Under the pieces are notes generated by a model. That model was not told where the DNA came from. It saw nothing but the letters and a program-made list of their open reading frames with translations, and did not search any database. Both the position numbers and the translations under genes were made by a program. From assembly GCA_049724395.1 (NCBI GenBank), contig JAUGWO010000039.1:55525-119524 (forward strand): a stretch of DNA of 64,000 bases, given 5' to 3'. The stretch comes from Spongospora subterranea f. sp. subterranea (lineage: Eukaryota; Endomyxa: Phytomyxea; Phytomyxea; Plasmodiophorida). The stretch's first letter is position 1. Every line of letters begins with the position of its first letter. Of this stretch, positions 32,027 through 43,407 are shown in pieces.

Positions 32027-32287
32027 ATGATGAACGGGGGAACTCCATCGTTTAGTGATCGTATTGCCGCCCTGCCACGATTGATAATTACCGACGACAT
32101 GTTCGATGAGAGAATGATAATGATGAAGAGTCGTCATCCTCCTCCAATAAGACGAGCGTCATTGCGAACGAGTCATTCCCCTAATCATCTCTTCCCTTCA
32201 AGACGGTGGCGCACCACAACACCGTTCCCTCTCCCCACTATCGGTGAAGAAACTGACAATACAAACAATAAACACAGCAGGTTATGA
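32027..32287 (+). CDS. Repeat-borne small ORF (SFSDRIAALPRLIITDD family), copy 1
   Basis: An 86-codon frame starting MMNGGTPSFSDRIAALPRLI and ending Arg-Leu. The same frame is present identically at 46401-46141 (minus) and in diverged copies at 33205-33452, 41836-42168 and 45318-45067. Conservation reflects recent duplication and is not by itself proof of coding. No domain recognised. Confidence 0.2.
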   Translation: MMNGGTPSFSDRIAALPRLIITDDMFDERMIMMKSRHPPPIRRASLRTSHSPNHLFPSRRWRTTTPFPLPTIGEETDNTNNKHSRL

Positions 32288-32994
32288 GATAAGTCTGGAT
32301 AATGATGACTTGACAATGGCGATCGCCACTTTGAATGAATGAGACATCGACAATGGTGATGTGATTCATTGAAATACTGGTAATGCGAACAGGAAACCGC
32401 ATAGCTGTTGACCAATGAGCATTACCATCAGCAAAACTGGATTGAACCAGCCAAGAATTGTTGAAGGTCCCTCATGTTCCGAACTTGGAGCCGCCAGGCG
32501 ATTTCCGCAAGTCCAAGTGTTGGAAAAGACGCAAAGATTCGAACAACATAGAGAGGTCTCAACCTTTTATCCGATAACTTATCTCGCGCTCGTTTTGAAG
32601 ATAATTTTTATTGAAAGGGGCGTTTAGCATTGGTCTTCACGATCATAGATAGCCACATTTTATTGTTTGTATTGTCAGCGGTCTCCTCGCAGTTGTGAAG
32701 CTCAATTTCTTCAAGAATAGGAGAGAGAGGGACCGGTGTTGTGATCTAATCAAAATCCACACTAACAAGGTCCACACCAAGTACTTCATTGAAAACGAAC
32801 AGATTGGTTTCGAATGTCAGGGAACATCAACTGGTATTCAGCAAATAGTTTCATTTGGCCCATGTTACTCGCAGAGAATCTCCCAGGACAATGATATTTT
32901 GGCGGTTTGGCATTGTCCCTGATACCTAACGGTTTTCATTCATCATGGGACGCGCAAGTCTGGAATATGAGTCGTGTTCTAACAGATGATAACA

Positions 32995-33150
32995 GGCCGA
33001 CTCCATCTTGTGATAATGGCCGACTCCATCTTGTGATATTGGCCGACTCAATCTTGTGATACCGGCCGACTCCATCTTGTGATAATGGCCGACTCCATCT
33101 TGTGATAATGACCGACTCCATCTTGTGATAATGGCCGACTCCATTTTGTC
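32995..33150. repeat. 23-bp minisatellite, array 2 (about 7 units)
   Basis: Same unit as array 1 with variants ATATTGG and ATACCGG. It corresponds to the 3-unit array at 45370-45442 on the other arm; the length difference accounts for the offset between arms. Confidence 0.95.
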
Positions 33151-33987
33151 CAACGTTGACTACGGAATAGGATTCATTCTGATATTGACTACTCAGAAAT
33201 ATGATGAACGGGGGAACTCCATCGTTTAGTGATCGTATTGCCGCCCTGCCATGATTGATAATTACCGACGACATGTTCGATGAGAGAATGATATTGATGA
33301 AGAGTCGTTATCCTCCTCCAATAAGACGATCGTTATTCCGATCGAGGTTGTTATCTGGACCCCATTTCCTCAATCATCTCTTCCCTCCAAGACGTTTGGA
33401 AAGACTCAAAGATTCGAACAACAGAGAGAGGTCTCAGCCTCTTATCCGATAACTTATCTCGCGCCCGTTTTGAAAATACTTTTAAGAGGGTGGGCGTTTA
33501 GCATTGGTCTTCACGTTCATAGATAGCCATAATGGAGCTGATTCTGCACGTCATGGAGATGTGTGAGCGTTGTCGGTAATTGTTGGACTATGACAGGAAT
33601 CAGGAGGCGGTCAAGGAAAATCGTATCGCGATAATTCCAATAAGTTGCATATATAGAGATTACCACCAATCGTCAAAGGAAGGTGAATCCTGTCATTGGC
33701 AATAAATCCCAACGCAATTCGGATTCTAATTGACGCATTCACTGGATTCGGGATGACGCCATAATGACATATTTCGATATATGCTCCGATATCCAAGTAC
33801 TGTAGATGCACCCAGAAGAGGGAGTGAATTAGAGGGCCACAATCTGGAACGATTTCAAAAGGAAGTCAAAGCAGTTTCGATTTCTGATGAAGGTAAACTG
33901 GGGCGGGAGTTGAACAATAAAATTGAGGGAAGAGATAATAGAGGAAATGGGGTCCAGATAACGAACTCGATCGGGATAACGATCGTC

Positions 33988-35047
33988 TTAATGAAGGCGA
34001 GTAGTTTCCGACAGCAGCTCGACAATCACGCTGTCGCAAAACTGAATGCGATATACTTTGTCAACCATCGAGATGAATTCTCGGGCCGGCGCCGTCGCGT
34101 ACGCCTGGTTCTGGGAGCCGCGAGCGTGTGCGTTTAGGGGATCGTACTCTCCTTCGAGAGCAACTTTGAAAACAACCTTCTCTTGCCGAAACATAGCTTC
34201 TTTGAAGACGACTTTACAGGAGTTGTCTTCGATTGGTTCCTTCATATTAGGCACAATCAATGAGGATGAGAGCTCTTCCGTCCAAAGTGGGGGGTTGCAA
34301 GATGTGTCAAATCGTTCTCAAATTAGCCACAGAATCGTTATTCGCTGCCGTATCACCTTTGACGTGCTCAAACATTGTGCAAACAATGCATTTTGCCAGA
34401 CAGCTGGAGGATAGCCGATCGCGATCAGACTCGAAAGTTGGTTTGACAACAGGCTGTGCACTGTTGGTGCAACTTCCACGACAGGCGATTGCAGCAACCT
34501 AAAGTCATAGGTATTAGAAAAATCGTGGTCAGAAGTTTGATCAGCTTGACCCATTTCTGTCCGAATGAGCCACAAACCTTCTTTGCGTTTGAGCGAGATA
34601 AAATCAATGGGAATTTCTAAAAACTTGTGTCAGGCAAATTAAGGGCGCTATCTCCAGTGGCAAATTGATACTTGGCCTTGTCATGCCACTTGGGATAAGG
34701 GAATAAATTTTTGGTCAACCATTCGACGATGTAGATATACGACGCCGACATCGTTGGGATCCGTTTCTGGAGCCAGGCCACCAAAAAACCATATTAACAG
34801 GGCATTGTTCGGGCAACTTCATTGCCTTCCCAGTTACCGGGTGAAAACCGCAGGCATGACCCGTTATGCTGAACTTTGGCAACATAACGTTCGTCGCACC
34901 GGCATTGCGATTCCCGCCCATTCGACGACGATCTGCGTCACCGGCGCCTTCCGATATTCTCATGAGCTGGTCGTGAACCGATTGACCCGACAAGATCGGT
35001 TTTGAAGAGCAGGAGCTGTCACAGTGACCATTGACATTACCACACAA
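33988..35047 (-). pseudogene. Arm-borne gene copy with Cys/His finger, left arm
   Basis: Reverse-complement counterpart of the right-arm gene at 43408-44528. It encodes CGNVNGHCDSSC, DRRRMGGNRNAGATNVMLPK, GFHPVTGKAMKLPEQC and, downstream in other frames, VHSLLSNQLSSLIAIGYPPA and EGEYDPLNAHARGS. The first frame is disrupted near 34750-34800 relative to the right arm, so this copy is the more damaged one. Confidence 0.4.
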
Positions 35048-35125
35048 TACAAAACGTCATATTCGTAACAGATATGGAAATCTTTGTTACAACTGCCGTC
35101 ACAGATCTTGTGTGATATATTAAAC

Positions 35126-37607
35126 GGGGGGCTATAAAAGACTGGCCACTTTAACTGGCCATTTCAGAAAGTGCGCGGATGGCCAAATGGCCAGTTAAAG
35201 TGGCCAGTCTTTTACTATAGGTACGAGAAAAGACTGGCCACAAACTGACCGGGGTTTCCTATTTGACTGGCCAATGGTGGATTTGGGATTCAAATATTAT
35301 TATATACACTTGAGTGTACCGTGTCAACGTAGTTGGCTTAATCCTGGCATCTTGCCGGGCTCATCCCTTTTTACGTGAACGAACAATTGTCACCGCACGG
35401 TTCAGCGAACAAAACTGGGAACAACTGACGAACGTCGACCGCCTTTTCCCTCACCGGCGTAGAAAACGTTGTCCTCAACGTATCATTCAGACAGACATAT
35501 TCAGGTTAACCATTTTTTTCTTCTTTTAAATTTAAATCAAGTAATTACCACTAATCCTGGGGTCTGTTGGGGACAATTTCTGCGGCACTTAAATGCTGAC
35601 AATAACATCAATCCGATTCGTGTTGGCATTAATAAGGAAACCTTATGTTTATTTTTTATCGTACGCCACATAAACGGAATTGGCTTTGAAATTTATTGGT
35701 TTCTCATCGAAAACGGCCCTTCCTCCGTTTGTAAGGTCATCGTAATGATAGAATCCTGGCATCTTGCCCGGTTCATCCCTTTTAACGTGTACGAAAAAAT
35801 GCCCACCTGTGGCAGTTGTTGCAGATATTCTCCCAAAAGACCCCAGGGTTCGTCGCTTAACAGGACTTCATCCGAACACTCAACTGGAACACCAACTGGT
35901 AGTGAAATAAACATAACAGAGGTAGGTAACTTTTTGATTGTCAGGGTCTCGATCTGCATTGCCTATTTACAATTTTTTGATATTGCTACTATTTTTGGTG
36001 ACATCAGAGTTCACTTACAGCATCACAACCAGGCAGAGTACAGCACCTGTGAAATTCCTCATCAAAGCCAGTCATTAAAGTTGACAACACCGCCTGCAAT
36101 GATGGTTCCTTAGAATCTATCTGCTGGTCCCTGACCTCCTATTGTCAAATATATAAATAAATAGAGTTTTCAATGAACCGAATAGTTCAGCTCACCAGGA
36201 TTGGCCAAATTGATTCACAAGAATCAAGTAAGTGCCCTTTGCAGCACTTGACGGTTTTGTAAGAGAAAATGAGTACAAGATGAACACGACAACCCATTGA
36301 ACCAGGAATATGCAACGGGAATCCATCGTGACAGCAAATTGCAGTAAACTGCAGTGGTCATCAAATAACCATTATCGAAAAAGCTACCGGTCATCGAGTT
36401 CAAATCAACGAATCTGAGTAAAAATTTAAATCTTCGAAAACAACAAAGCAACGTCTTGATACCTGTCAACCATGAATTTTGACGCCACCGTCAAATGCAT
36501 CTTCTTCAAGGTTAAATCGCTAGACACTAAACTATGGTCGCCAAAGGATCGCTGGAACTCAATGATTTGGTCAATGAGAGACTCTCCCGAACCTTATAAC
36601 CCTAAACAACTGAAGCGCAAACAAAGCATCTACAAACCTGGCAAGCGCAGGCCTAAATCGTTCAAAACTTGTCGACGGAAATATGCGACTCTGGATATAT
36701 TTCCAAACGATTCATGCAGTTCGGACACCGAAATGATGCATGGTGTGGCTGTGACCAGCTTCAAGGCCTTGGCTGTTGGGTTTGCTAGGATTCTGTCGGC
36801 AAGCGACTCCTTGGTGTAATAATCGGCCTTATTGACATGGGGACTTGGGTGATTGTGACAGCCTTCATGTATGATGATTGTTCTATTGCAGAAAGCAGCC
36901 TCAATCCACCGGCATTTGGCATTGCATTTCAAACGGGTCAATTCACCCAGACAAACGTGACACCTGCATAAAAGTTTAGATGCACCTGCTATGAAACTGC
37001 AGCAGTACGAATGGTCGAATGAGTCCGGATTATTCTGTTTAGGACGCAGAGAATACGAACACGTGGCGTTGAGCACGAAATAACCCCGTTGCACATCTTT
37101 AAAACGATTTTAACAGCTCTTTTTCTGTCCAAAAATGACCGGTATGTGTCTTTGTTACTCGCCACTGCCATTCAGAATAGTGGGCAACCAAATTGGGTTT
37201 TGATGCCGCGTGTTCAAAAAAAAACCGTGCATTTCCATTTGGGCGCAAAGGAACCCCGTCACAATCTGGATGATGGTTCGCTAAATATTTCACCGGATTG
37301 GAGTTAAACTCGGCCCCAGTGAAATCGGACATTGACCAGGAGGTCGACATCCATCACCTGAAATAGGCAGAAATGCGACGCGGAACACCGCAAGTCCGGA
37401 ACATGAATTGCATACACTCATGTGTATATAATAATATTTAATTCCGAAAATCCACAATGGCCAGTCAATAATATATTGACCAAGAAACCACAGTCAATTT
37501 GTGGCCAGTCTTTTCTCGTACCTATAGTAAAAGACTGGCCACTTTAACTGGCCATCCGCGCACTTTTTGAAATGGCCAGTTAAAGTGGCCAGTCTTTTCT
37601 CGTCCCC
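35126..37607. mobile_element. GCM-MULE transposon with about 195-bp terminal inverted repeats
   Basis: Ends 35126-35320 and 37411-37607 are reverse complements. Each end contains a fold-back of AAAAGACTGGCCACTTTAAC type followed by a further direct copy of GAGAAAAGACTGGCCAC. TGGCCA occurs seven times in the left end and six in the right. AAAC lies just outside both ends, which may be part of a target duplication but is too short to be sure. Long repeats and a minus-strand WRKY-GCM1/MULE gene place it among MULEs. Confidence 0.8.
36100..37350 (-). pseudogene. GCM-MULE transposase, decayed
   Basis: From 37350 the product reads a GCM-like N-terminus (DGVPLRPNGNARFFFEHA, YSEWQWRVTKTHT), a shifted segment SYSLRPKQNN, then CRCHVCLGELTRLKCNAKC and RWIEAAFCNRTIIIHEGCHN followed by HPSPHV, a complete Cys-Cys-His-His WRKY-GCM1 finger. 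SVSELHESFGNISRVAYFRR follows, and after a probable intron near 36470-36420 FVDLNSMTGSFFDNGYLMTT with AVYCNLLSRWIPVAYSWFNG, the first part of a MULE DDE domain; TGFDEEFHRCCTLPGCDA near 36060 continues it. At least two frameshifts occur around 37100-37150. The finger binds the ends; the DDE domain cuts. This copy cannot be functional. Confidence 0.7.
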
Positions 37608-37639
37608 AAACACTACAGTAAAGTCATCCGCTTGGCAAT

Positions 37640-38211
37640 ATTGTCCCAGAAACTGATGACACCACACAGGCAGACCATCGACCGGAGAAGCGGCGCCTCA
37701 GGAATTTTGCTAAGACCTTCGATGCTGAAAACAAATTCATGAAGTGTGCCTCTAAATTGGCGAAATATTCTGAAGAGCGTACAGAGTTAGAACGAGATTT
37801 GAAGCGATTAAGGTGGTGATGTCCGAAAACTGTCAATCAAGTCCTGATCTCATTCTTTTAGGCTTAATAAAAACCGGCCATGAACCTAAGCAAGTGAAAG
37901 GTGCTGTCAAATGGTGTGTCCTGTGTGGCGACAGCCACAGTCAGGCTCATCGAGGCAGACGAACAAGCTTTGAATGCGAACTCTGTCCCGTTCGCCTGTG
38001 GGTTACGAGTAGCACTGACTCAACCGGAAGAAAGGATAGTTGTTTTAGTATCTGGCACAAACAAAGCGTCTCAGAGCATCGTCAAGTGTCCAGCAATAAT
38101 GCTGAATTGGAAGCTGCTGAGTCAGCAATACCGGTATCAACAAAGAATATGAACAATCGTCGAATGAGACGCCGTTCTAGCGAATTCAGATACTCTATAA
38201 ACAACAAATAA
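37640..38211 (+). pseudogene. PiggyBac-like C-terminal Cys-rich domain
   Basis: The frame at 37813-38211 reads GHEPKQVKGAVKWCVLCGDS, RRTSFECELCPVRLWV and KDSCFSIWHKQ, fitting the C-x2-C...C-x2-C...CF..WH tail of piggyBac transposases, which binds DNA near the element ends. A shifted frame just upstream (37680-37815) encodes a charged helix (KYSEERTELERDLKRLRW). The catalytic domain is absent. Confidence 0.45.
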
Positions 38212-38488
38212 TGCGATACTATAATGTCACATTCAGCATTTTGATAGGAGAAAAGCATCAAGAAACTGCGGGACTTCATTCCTCATTTTTTCATTAAATA
38301 CACGAGTAACAATCATGAAAACTTGTATATGAGTTGGTCTTGAAGAGATGCTTAACTGGTAGTCAAATTTTTCAACAAACTTCTGGAATGAGTTTTTCGC
38401 GACATAGGTAGGTATGGTGTCGCCAAAAAAGGATACACTGAGTAAACTACTCATAGCAAATACCGCGCAAAAAGTTTTGCCCAACCTT

Positions 38489-38651
38489 GTGGTGCCCGGC
38501 TCTGCTCAACGCAACAAGATTTCCTTTGCACCTGGGTTTACACCCACCGTTCACAAAGGATTGAAGCTGATGTAATACACTGTTCGATATTCGAAACTTC
38601 ATCATCAATGCACTAAGGAATTAAAAGAGGATTTCGGGAGGCCTCAAGCAG
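38489..38651 (+). repeat. 163-bp dispersed repeat, copy 2
   Basis: See 31181-31342. Here it directly abuts the palindromic reverse-transcriptase fragment. Confidence 0.85.
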
Positions 38652-38996
38652 TCCGGTTTTCACCATTTTTGGCCACGCAGAAAACAGGTGACGCCCACTG
38701 AGATTTGGGATTGAGGTACACGAATCCGAACTCGATCAACTGCTTGAAATGGTCCTCTAAAAATTTCTTATGCAATGGTGGTTGGCGACGAGGTAATGTG
38801 GATCCGATAGTTGTGGAATTGAAACATGACGCTGTTCCAGTTTTGTGTAAACCTCGTCGCCAACCACCATTGCATAAGAAATTTTTAGAGGACCATTTCA
38901 AGCAGTTGATCGAGTTCGGATTCGTGTACCTCAATCCCAAATCTCAGTGGGCGTCACCTGTTTTCTGCGTGGCCAAAAATGGTGAAAACCGGACTC
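38650..38996. repeat. Perfect 145-bp inverted duplication of reverse transcriptase sequence
   Basis: Arms about 38652-38796 and 38852-38996 are exact reverse complements by eye, with a 55-bp spacer. The right arm is the coding-sense copy. Confidence 0.9.
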
Positions 38997-39135
38997 TTCT
39001 TTCCGTTGTTAATCTTCGCGTTCCCAATTCGATGATCCAGCGTTGCGTTTGGCCTATGCCGCATCTGAGTATGGTTGGATCATACCTATCGACGTCGAAG
39101 GTATTCGCAGTTTTGGATGCTGATTTACAGGTTTT
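38797..39135 (+). pseudogene. Ty3/gypsy reverse transcriptase N-terminal fragment
   Basis: Reads PPLHKKFLEDHFKQLIEFGF, VYLNPKSQWASPVFCVAKNG, VVNLRVPNSMIQRCVWPMPH and SKVFAVLDADLQVF, the standard start of gypsy reverse transcriptase up to the first catalytic Asp region (FaxlDl..gf). The sequence then runs into unrelated and LTR-like DNA before the YxDD box. Confidence 0.75.
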
Positions 39136-39359
39136 TGGCAATTTACGATTACTGGACGGTTTGGGATTGTTTCTGATTTCTTGCCCCAGCGTGTCAGGGA
39201 CGTTGGCACAAACGATGTTAATAATAAACGACGTTGTCTGAACTGAGCATTTGCCCAGTTCGGACGGTACGTTTAGCAGGGTCAAACCTGTCATAGAGTA
39301 CGGTCTTGGTACGATCATAACAGTATCCCCCGTCTTGGGCGCGGTGCCTCTGGATGGGT

Positions 39360-40351
39360 CTGATGGAATTGAGCGATGCAATCCTTTAGCGCGGAGGTGG
39401 CTGAAAGGAGCAGTGATGATGACGGTTCCCAAGTACGGTCAGAAATGTCGTAACCTTTCCAGTCTACCAAATACTGATGTTTGCCACGGAAGAAGCGGGA
39501 GCAATGATATCCTGAACCTCATAGAGAGGTTGTTGGCAATCGTCTAAGGCAAATGGTGGTGGTTTACATTGCTTTCGCCCATTTAACGTGTTCTTCACGG
39601 TGGGCTCTATCAAAGATGAATGAAAAACCCGATGCAATTTGGTATCGCTCGGAAGATCCAGTTCGTATGCGACCTGATTGATAATACGAACAATGGTACG
39701 AACAATGGTGAACGGTCCTAATCGCTTTTCCGAGAGCTTGTCGCACGGACGTTTGGAGGGAATAGAGTTTCGAATCAGCCAGACCTTGTCGCCTACAGCA
39801 TATTCAGGACTAGGACGTCTATTGGCATCTGCAAACCGTTTCATTGTAGCCACGGATGTCTGTAAAGTCGCTTTTAAACGTTTATAGATCTCATGAAGAT
39901 GGGTGATTAAGTCGGTAACTGCTGGATTTGGACATAAAATAGAACTCGGGGCAGAAAATCATGACGGCCGTGAAAACCAAAATTGGCGAAGAAAGGTGAA
40001 CAATGATCGCGGCACAAACAACCGATTAACGAATGGAAAGAATTATTATATGCAATTTCGGCCATCGGTAACAGATCACACCAGTCATTGGGGCCCTCTG
40101 TCAAACACAATATCAGTTAGATGGCCGTGTAATTTAAAAACGTTGGTGAAAACGAGTTTGGCAAGATGACAATTGGTAACTGTTTCGTTGCAAGGAATGA
40201 AATCAGCCATTTTGGTCCAAAAGCGGTCAACAACCACTAAGATACTGTCAAAACCTGCAGATTTGGGGAGTTTGACGATGAAATCCATCGAAAAAGATGT
40301 CCAAGGTTGGGAAGGAATCGGAAGTGGCTGAAGTAACCCAGACGGTTTCAT
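39360..40351 (-). pseudogene. Ty3/gypsy chromovirus integrase and chromodomain
   Basis: From 40351: [20 protein letters not shown] (first catalytic Asp), [17 protein letters not shown] (second Asp). A deletion removes the catalytic Glu region. Then [15 protein letters not shown] and [11 protein letters not shown], and, after a frameshift, GDKVWLIRNSIPSKRPCDKL, GPFTIVRTIV, LDLPSDTKLHRVFHSSLIEP. A final shifted frame carries KHQYLVDWKGYDISDRTWEP, a chromodomain, as also seen on plus at 40575-40715. Chromodomains target integration to specific chromatin. The integrase lacks its third catalytic residue and is dead. Confidence 0.8.
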
Positions 40352-40564
40352 TTAGGACCGTTCACCATTGTTCGTATTATCAATCAGGTCGCATACAAAC
40401 TGGATCTTCCGAGCGATACCAAATTGCATCGGGTTTTTCATTCATCTTTGATAGAGCCCACCGCGAAGAACACGTTTAATGGGCGAAAGCAATGTAAACC
40501 ACCACCATTTGCCTTAGGCGACTGCCAACAACCTCTCTATGAGGTTCAGGATATCATTGCTCCC

Positions 40565-40860
40565 GCTTCTTCCGTGGCAAACATCAGTATTTGGTAGACT
40601 GGAAAGGTTACGACATTTCTGACCGTACTTGGGAACCGTCATCATCACTGCTCCTTTCAGCCACCTCCGCGCTAAAGGATTGCATCGCTCAATTCCATCA
40701 GACCCATCCATAGGCACCGCGCCCAAGACGGGGGATACTGTTATGATCGTACCAAGACCGTACTCTATGCACAGGTTTGACCCTGCTAAACGTACCGTCC
40801 GAACTGGGCAAATGCTCAGTTCGGACAACGTCGTTTATTATTAACATCGTTTGTGCCAAC
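40565..40860 (+). pseudogene. Second copy of the chromodomain and start of a 3' LTR
   Basis: Plus-strand copy: chromodomain (YLVDWKGYDISDRTWEPSS), stop, then AAGACGGGGGATAC, a likely polypurine tract, followed by TGTTATGATCGTACC, a plausible LTR start. The LTR is truncated after about 120 bp. Confidence 0.65.
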
Positions 40861-40926
40861 GTCCCTGACAGCGGTTAGCAGTTTATTAACCTGTCATAGA
40901 GTACGGTCTTGATAGGATCATGACAC

Positions 40927-42545
40927 AGCGATACTATTATGGCGGTGAGGCATTGACAAAACTTGCTTATCGGCGCGCCAAATCGGTTTGCGCTGGATTT
41001 GTTTCCAGGCCAAGACTATCAGGATTGTGAAGTGGATTACCATCTCCAATTTACCTCAACACCAACAAGGAACACACATGTTGAAATCAGGTACTTGATT
41101 GGAAACGGACAGATTGGGTTGGAAATGTCAGAGAACATTTACTGGTATTCAGCAAATAGGGTCATTTGGCCCATAGCACTCGCATAGAATCTTTTAGACC
41201 AATGATATTTCGGCCGTTTGGCATTGTCCCTGATACCAAACGGTTTTCATTCATCATGGGACGCGCAAGTCTGGAATATGAGTCGTGTTCTAACAGATGA
41301 TAACGGGCCGACTCCATCTCATGTAATAATGGCCGACTCCCTCTTGTGATAATGGCCGACTCCATCTTGTGATAATGGCCGACTCCATCTTGTGATAATG
41401 GCCGACTCCATCGTGTGATAATGGCCGACTCCATCTTGTAATAATGGCCGACTCCCTCTTGTGATAATGGCCGACTCCATCTTGTGATAATGGCCGACTC
41501 CATCTTGTGATAATGGCCGACTCCCTCTTGTGATAATGGCCGACTCCATCTTGTGATAATGGCCGACTCCCTCTTGTGATAATGGCCGACTCCATCTTGT
41601 GATAATGGCCGACTCCATCTTGTGATAATGGCCGACTCCATCTTGTGATAATGGCCGACTCCATCTTGTGATAATGGCCGACTCCCTCTTGTGATAATGG
41701 CCGACTCCATCTTGTGATAATGGCCGACTCCATCTTGTGATAATGGCCGACTCCATCTTGTGATAATGGCCGACTCCATCTTATCCAAAGTTGACTACGG
41801 AACAGGATTCATTCTGATATTGACTACTCAGAAAAATGATGAACGGGAGAACTCCATCGTTTAGTGATCGTATTGCCGCCCTGCCACGATTGATAATTAC
41901 CGACGACATGTTCGATGAGAAATTGATATTGATGAAGAGTCGTTGTTCTCCTCCATCAAGACAATCATTATTCCAATCGAGTCCGTTCAATCTAGACCCC
42001 ATTTTCCTAATCATCCCTCCCCTTCAAGACGGTGGCGCCCCTCAACACCGTTCCCTCACCCCACTACTGTTGAAGAAACTGACAATACAAACAATAAACA
42101 CAGCAGTGTATGAGATGAGTCTGGATAAAGATGGCTTGACAATGGCGATCGCCACTTTGAATGAATGAGATATCGACAATGGTGATGTGATTCATTGAAA
42201 TACTGGTAATGCGAACAGGAAATCGCATAGCTGTTGACCAATGAGCATTACCATCAGCACAACTGGATTGAACCAGCCAATAATGGTTGAGGGTCCTCAT
42301 GTTCCGAACTTGAAGCCGCCAGGCGATTTCCGCAGGTCCAAGTGTTGGAAAGACGGATCAAAGGCTCGAACAACAGAAAGAGGTCTCAGCCTCTTATCCG
42401 ATAACTTATATCGCGCGCCCGTTTTGAAGATACTTTATATTCGGAGGGGCGTTTAGCATTGGTCTTCACGTTCATAGATAGCCGCAAATCGCAATGGAGC
42501 TGATTCTGTTCGTCATGGAGATGTGTGAGCGCAGTTATCGGTAAT
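40927..42545 (+). repeat. Third, direct copy of the arm repeat
   Basis: Collinear with 31395-32660 (for example GATACTATTATGGCG and GGTTTGCGCTGGATTTG), with a longer minisatellite, and with an end (GATGTGTGAGCG) matching 33560. It lies inside the giant inverted repeat, in the same orientation as the left arm. Confidence 0.85.
41310..41783. repeat. 23-bp minisatellite, array 3 (about 20 units)
   Basis: Unit as in array 1. A frequent variant replaces CCATC by CCCTC. Because 23 is not a multiple of three and the minus strand has no stop in any register, the array is open in all three minus-strand frames for 435 bp or more. Confidence 0.95.
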
Positions 42546-42573
42546 TGTTGGAGTGACAGTAACTTTTATAACT

Positions 42574-43345
42574 GGGGTACAGTACTTCAGCAATAATGGT
42601 CTAGATTTGGGGTGCAGTACTTCAGCAATGATGGTCTAGATTTGGGGTACAGTACTTCAGCAATATGGTCTAGATTTGGGGTACAGTACTTCAGCAATGA
42701 TGGCTAGATTTGGGGTACAGTACTTCAGCAATGATGGTCTAGATTTGGGGTACAGTACTTCAGCAATGATGGTCTAGATTTGGGGACAGTACTTCAGCAA
42801 TGATGGTCTAGATTTGGGGTACAGTACTTCAGCAATGATGGTCTAGATTTGGGGTACAGTACTTCAGCAAAATGGTCTAGATTTGGGGTACAGTACTTCA
42901 GCAATGATGGTCTAGATTTGGGGTACAGTACTTCAGCAATAATGGTCTAGATTTGGGGTACAGTACTTCAGCAATAATGGTCTAGATTTGGGGTACAGTA
43001 CTTCAGCAATGATGGTCTAGATTTGGGGTACAGTACTTCAGCAATGATGGTCTAGATTTGGGGTACAGTACTTCAGCAATAATGGTCTAGATTTGGGGTA
43101 CAGTACTTCAGCAATGATGGTCTAGATTTGGGGTACAGTACTTCAGCAATAATGGTCTAGATTTGGGGTACAGTACTTCAGCAATGATGGTCTAGATTTG
43201 GGGTACAGTACTTCAGCAATGATGGTCTAGATTTGGGGTACAGTACTTCAGCAATAATGGTCTAGATTTGGGGTACAGTACTTCAGCAATAATGGTCTAG
43301 ATTTGGGGTACAGTACTTCAACAATAATGGTCTAGATTTTGGGTA
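42574..43345. repeat. 35-bp minisatellite (about 22 units)
   Basis: Unit GGTACAGTACTTCAGCAAT + GATGGTCTAGATTTGG. One position alternates between G and A (GATGG or AATGG) and occasional units lack one to three bases. It ends just before the right arm begins at 43391. Confidence 0.95.
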
Positions 43346-43407
43346 TTTTGTAGATTTGGCCAAAACATAGCACATGACCGGTATTGTAAATATATCACAC
43401 AAGATCT

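Larger units (their letters stand above)
39193..40869. repeat. Inverted duplication of a chromovirus integrase 3' end and LTR start
   Basis: Arms 39193-39720 and 40353-40869 are reverse complements, differing by single bases and a 12-bp duplication of CGAACAATGGTA. Each arm runs from the integrase C-terminus through the chromodomain and a purine-rich tract into LTR sequence. Confidence 0.9.

Noticed and set aside
34715-35047. Independent CCHC-finger gene
   Set aside because: It is the left-arm copy of the right-arm gene at 43408, so it is annotated as a duplicated, more damaged copy.
41310-41783. CRISPR-like array of short repeats
   Set aside because: Units are head-to-tail without unique spacers, the sequence is eukaryotic, and no cas genes exist. 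It is a minisatellite.
41162-41788. 208-codon protein MESAIITRWSRPLSQDGVGH...
   Set aside because: All three frames of the minus strand are open simply because the 23-bp unit lacks stops. No start context or domain supports translation.
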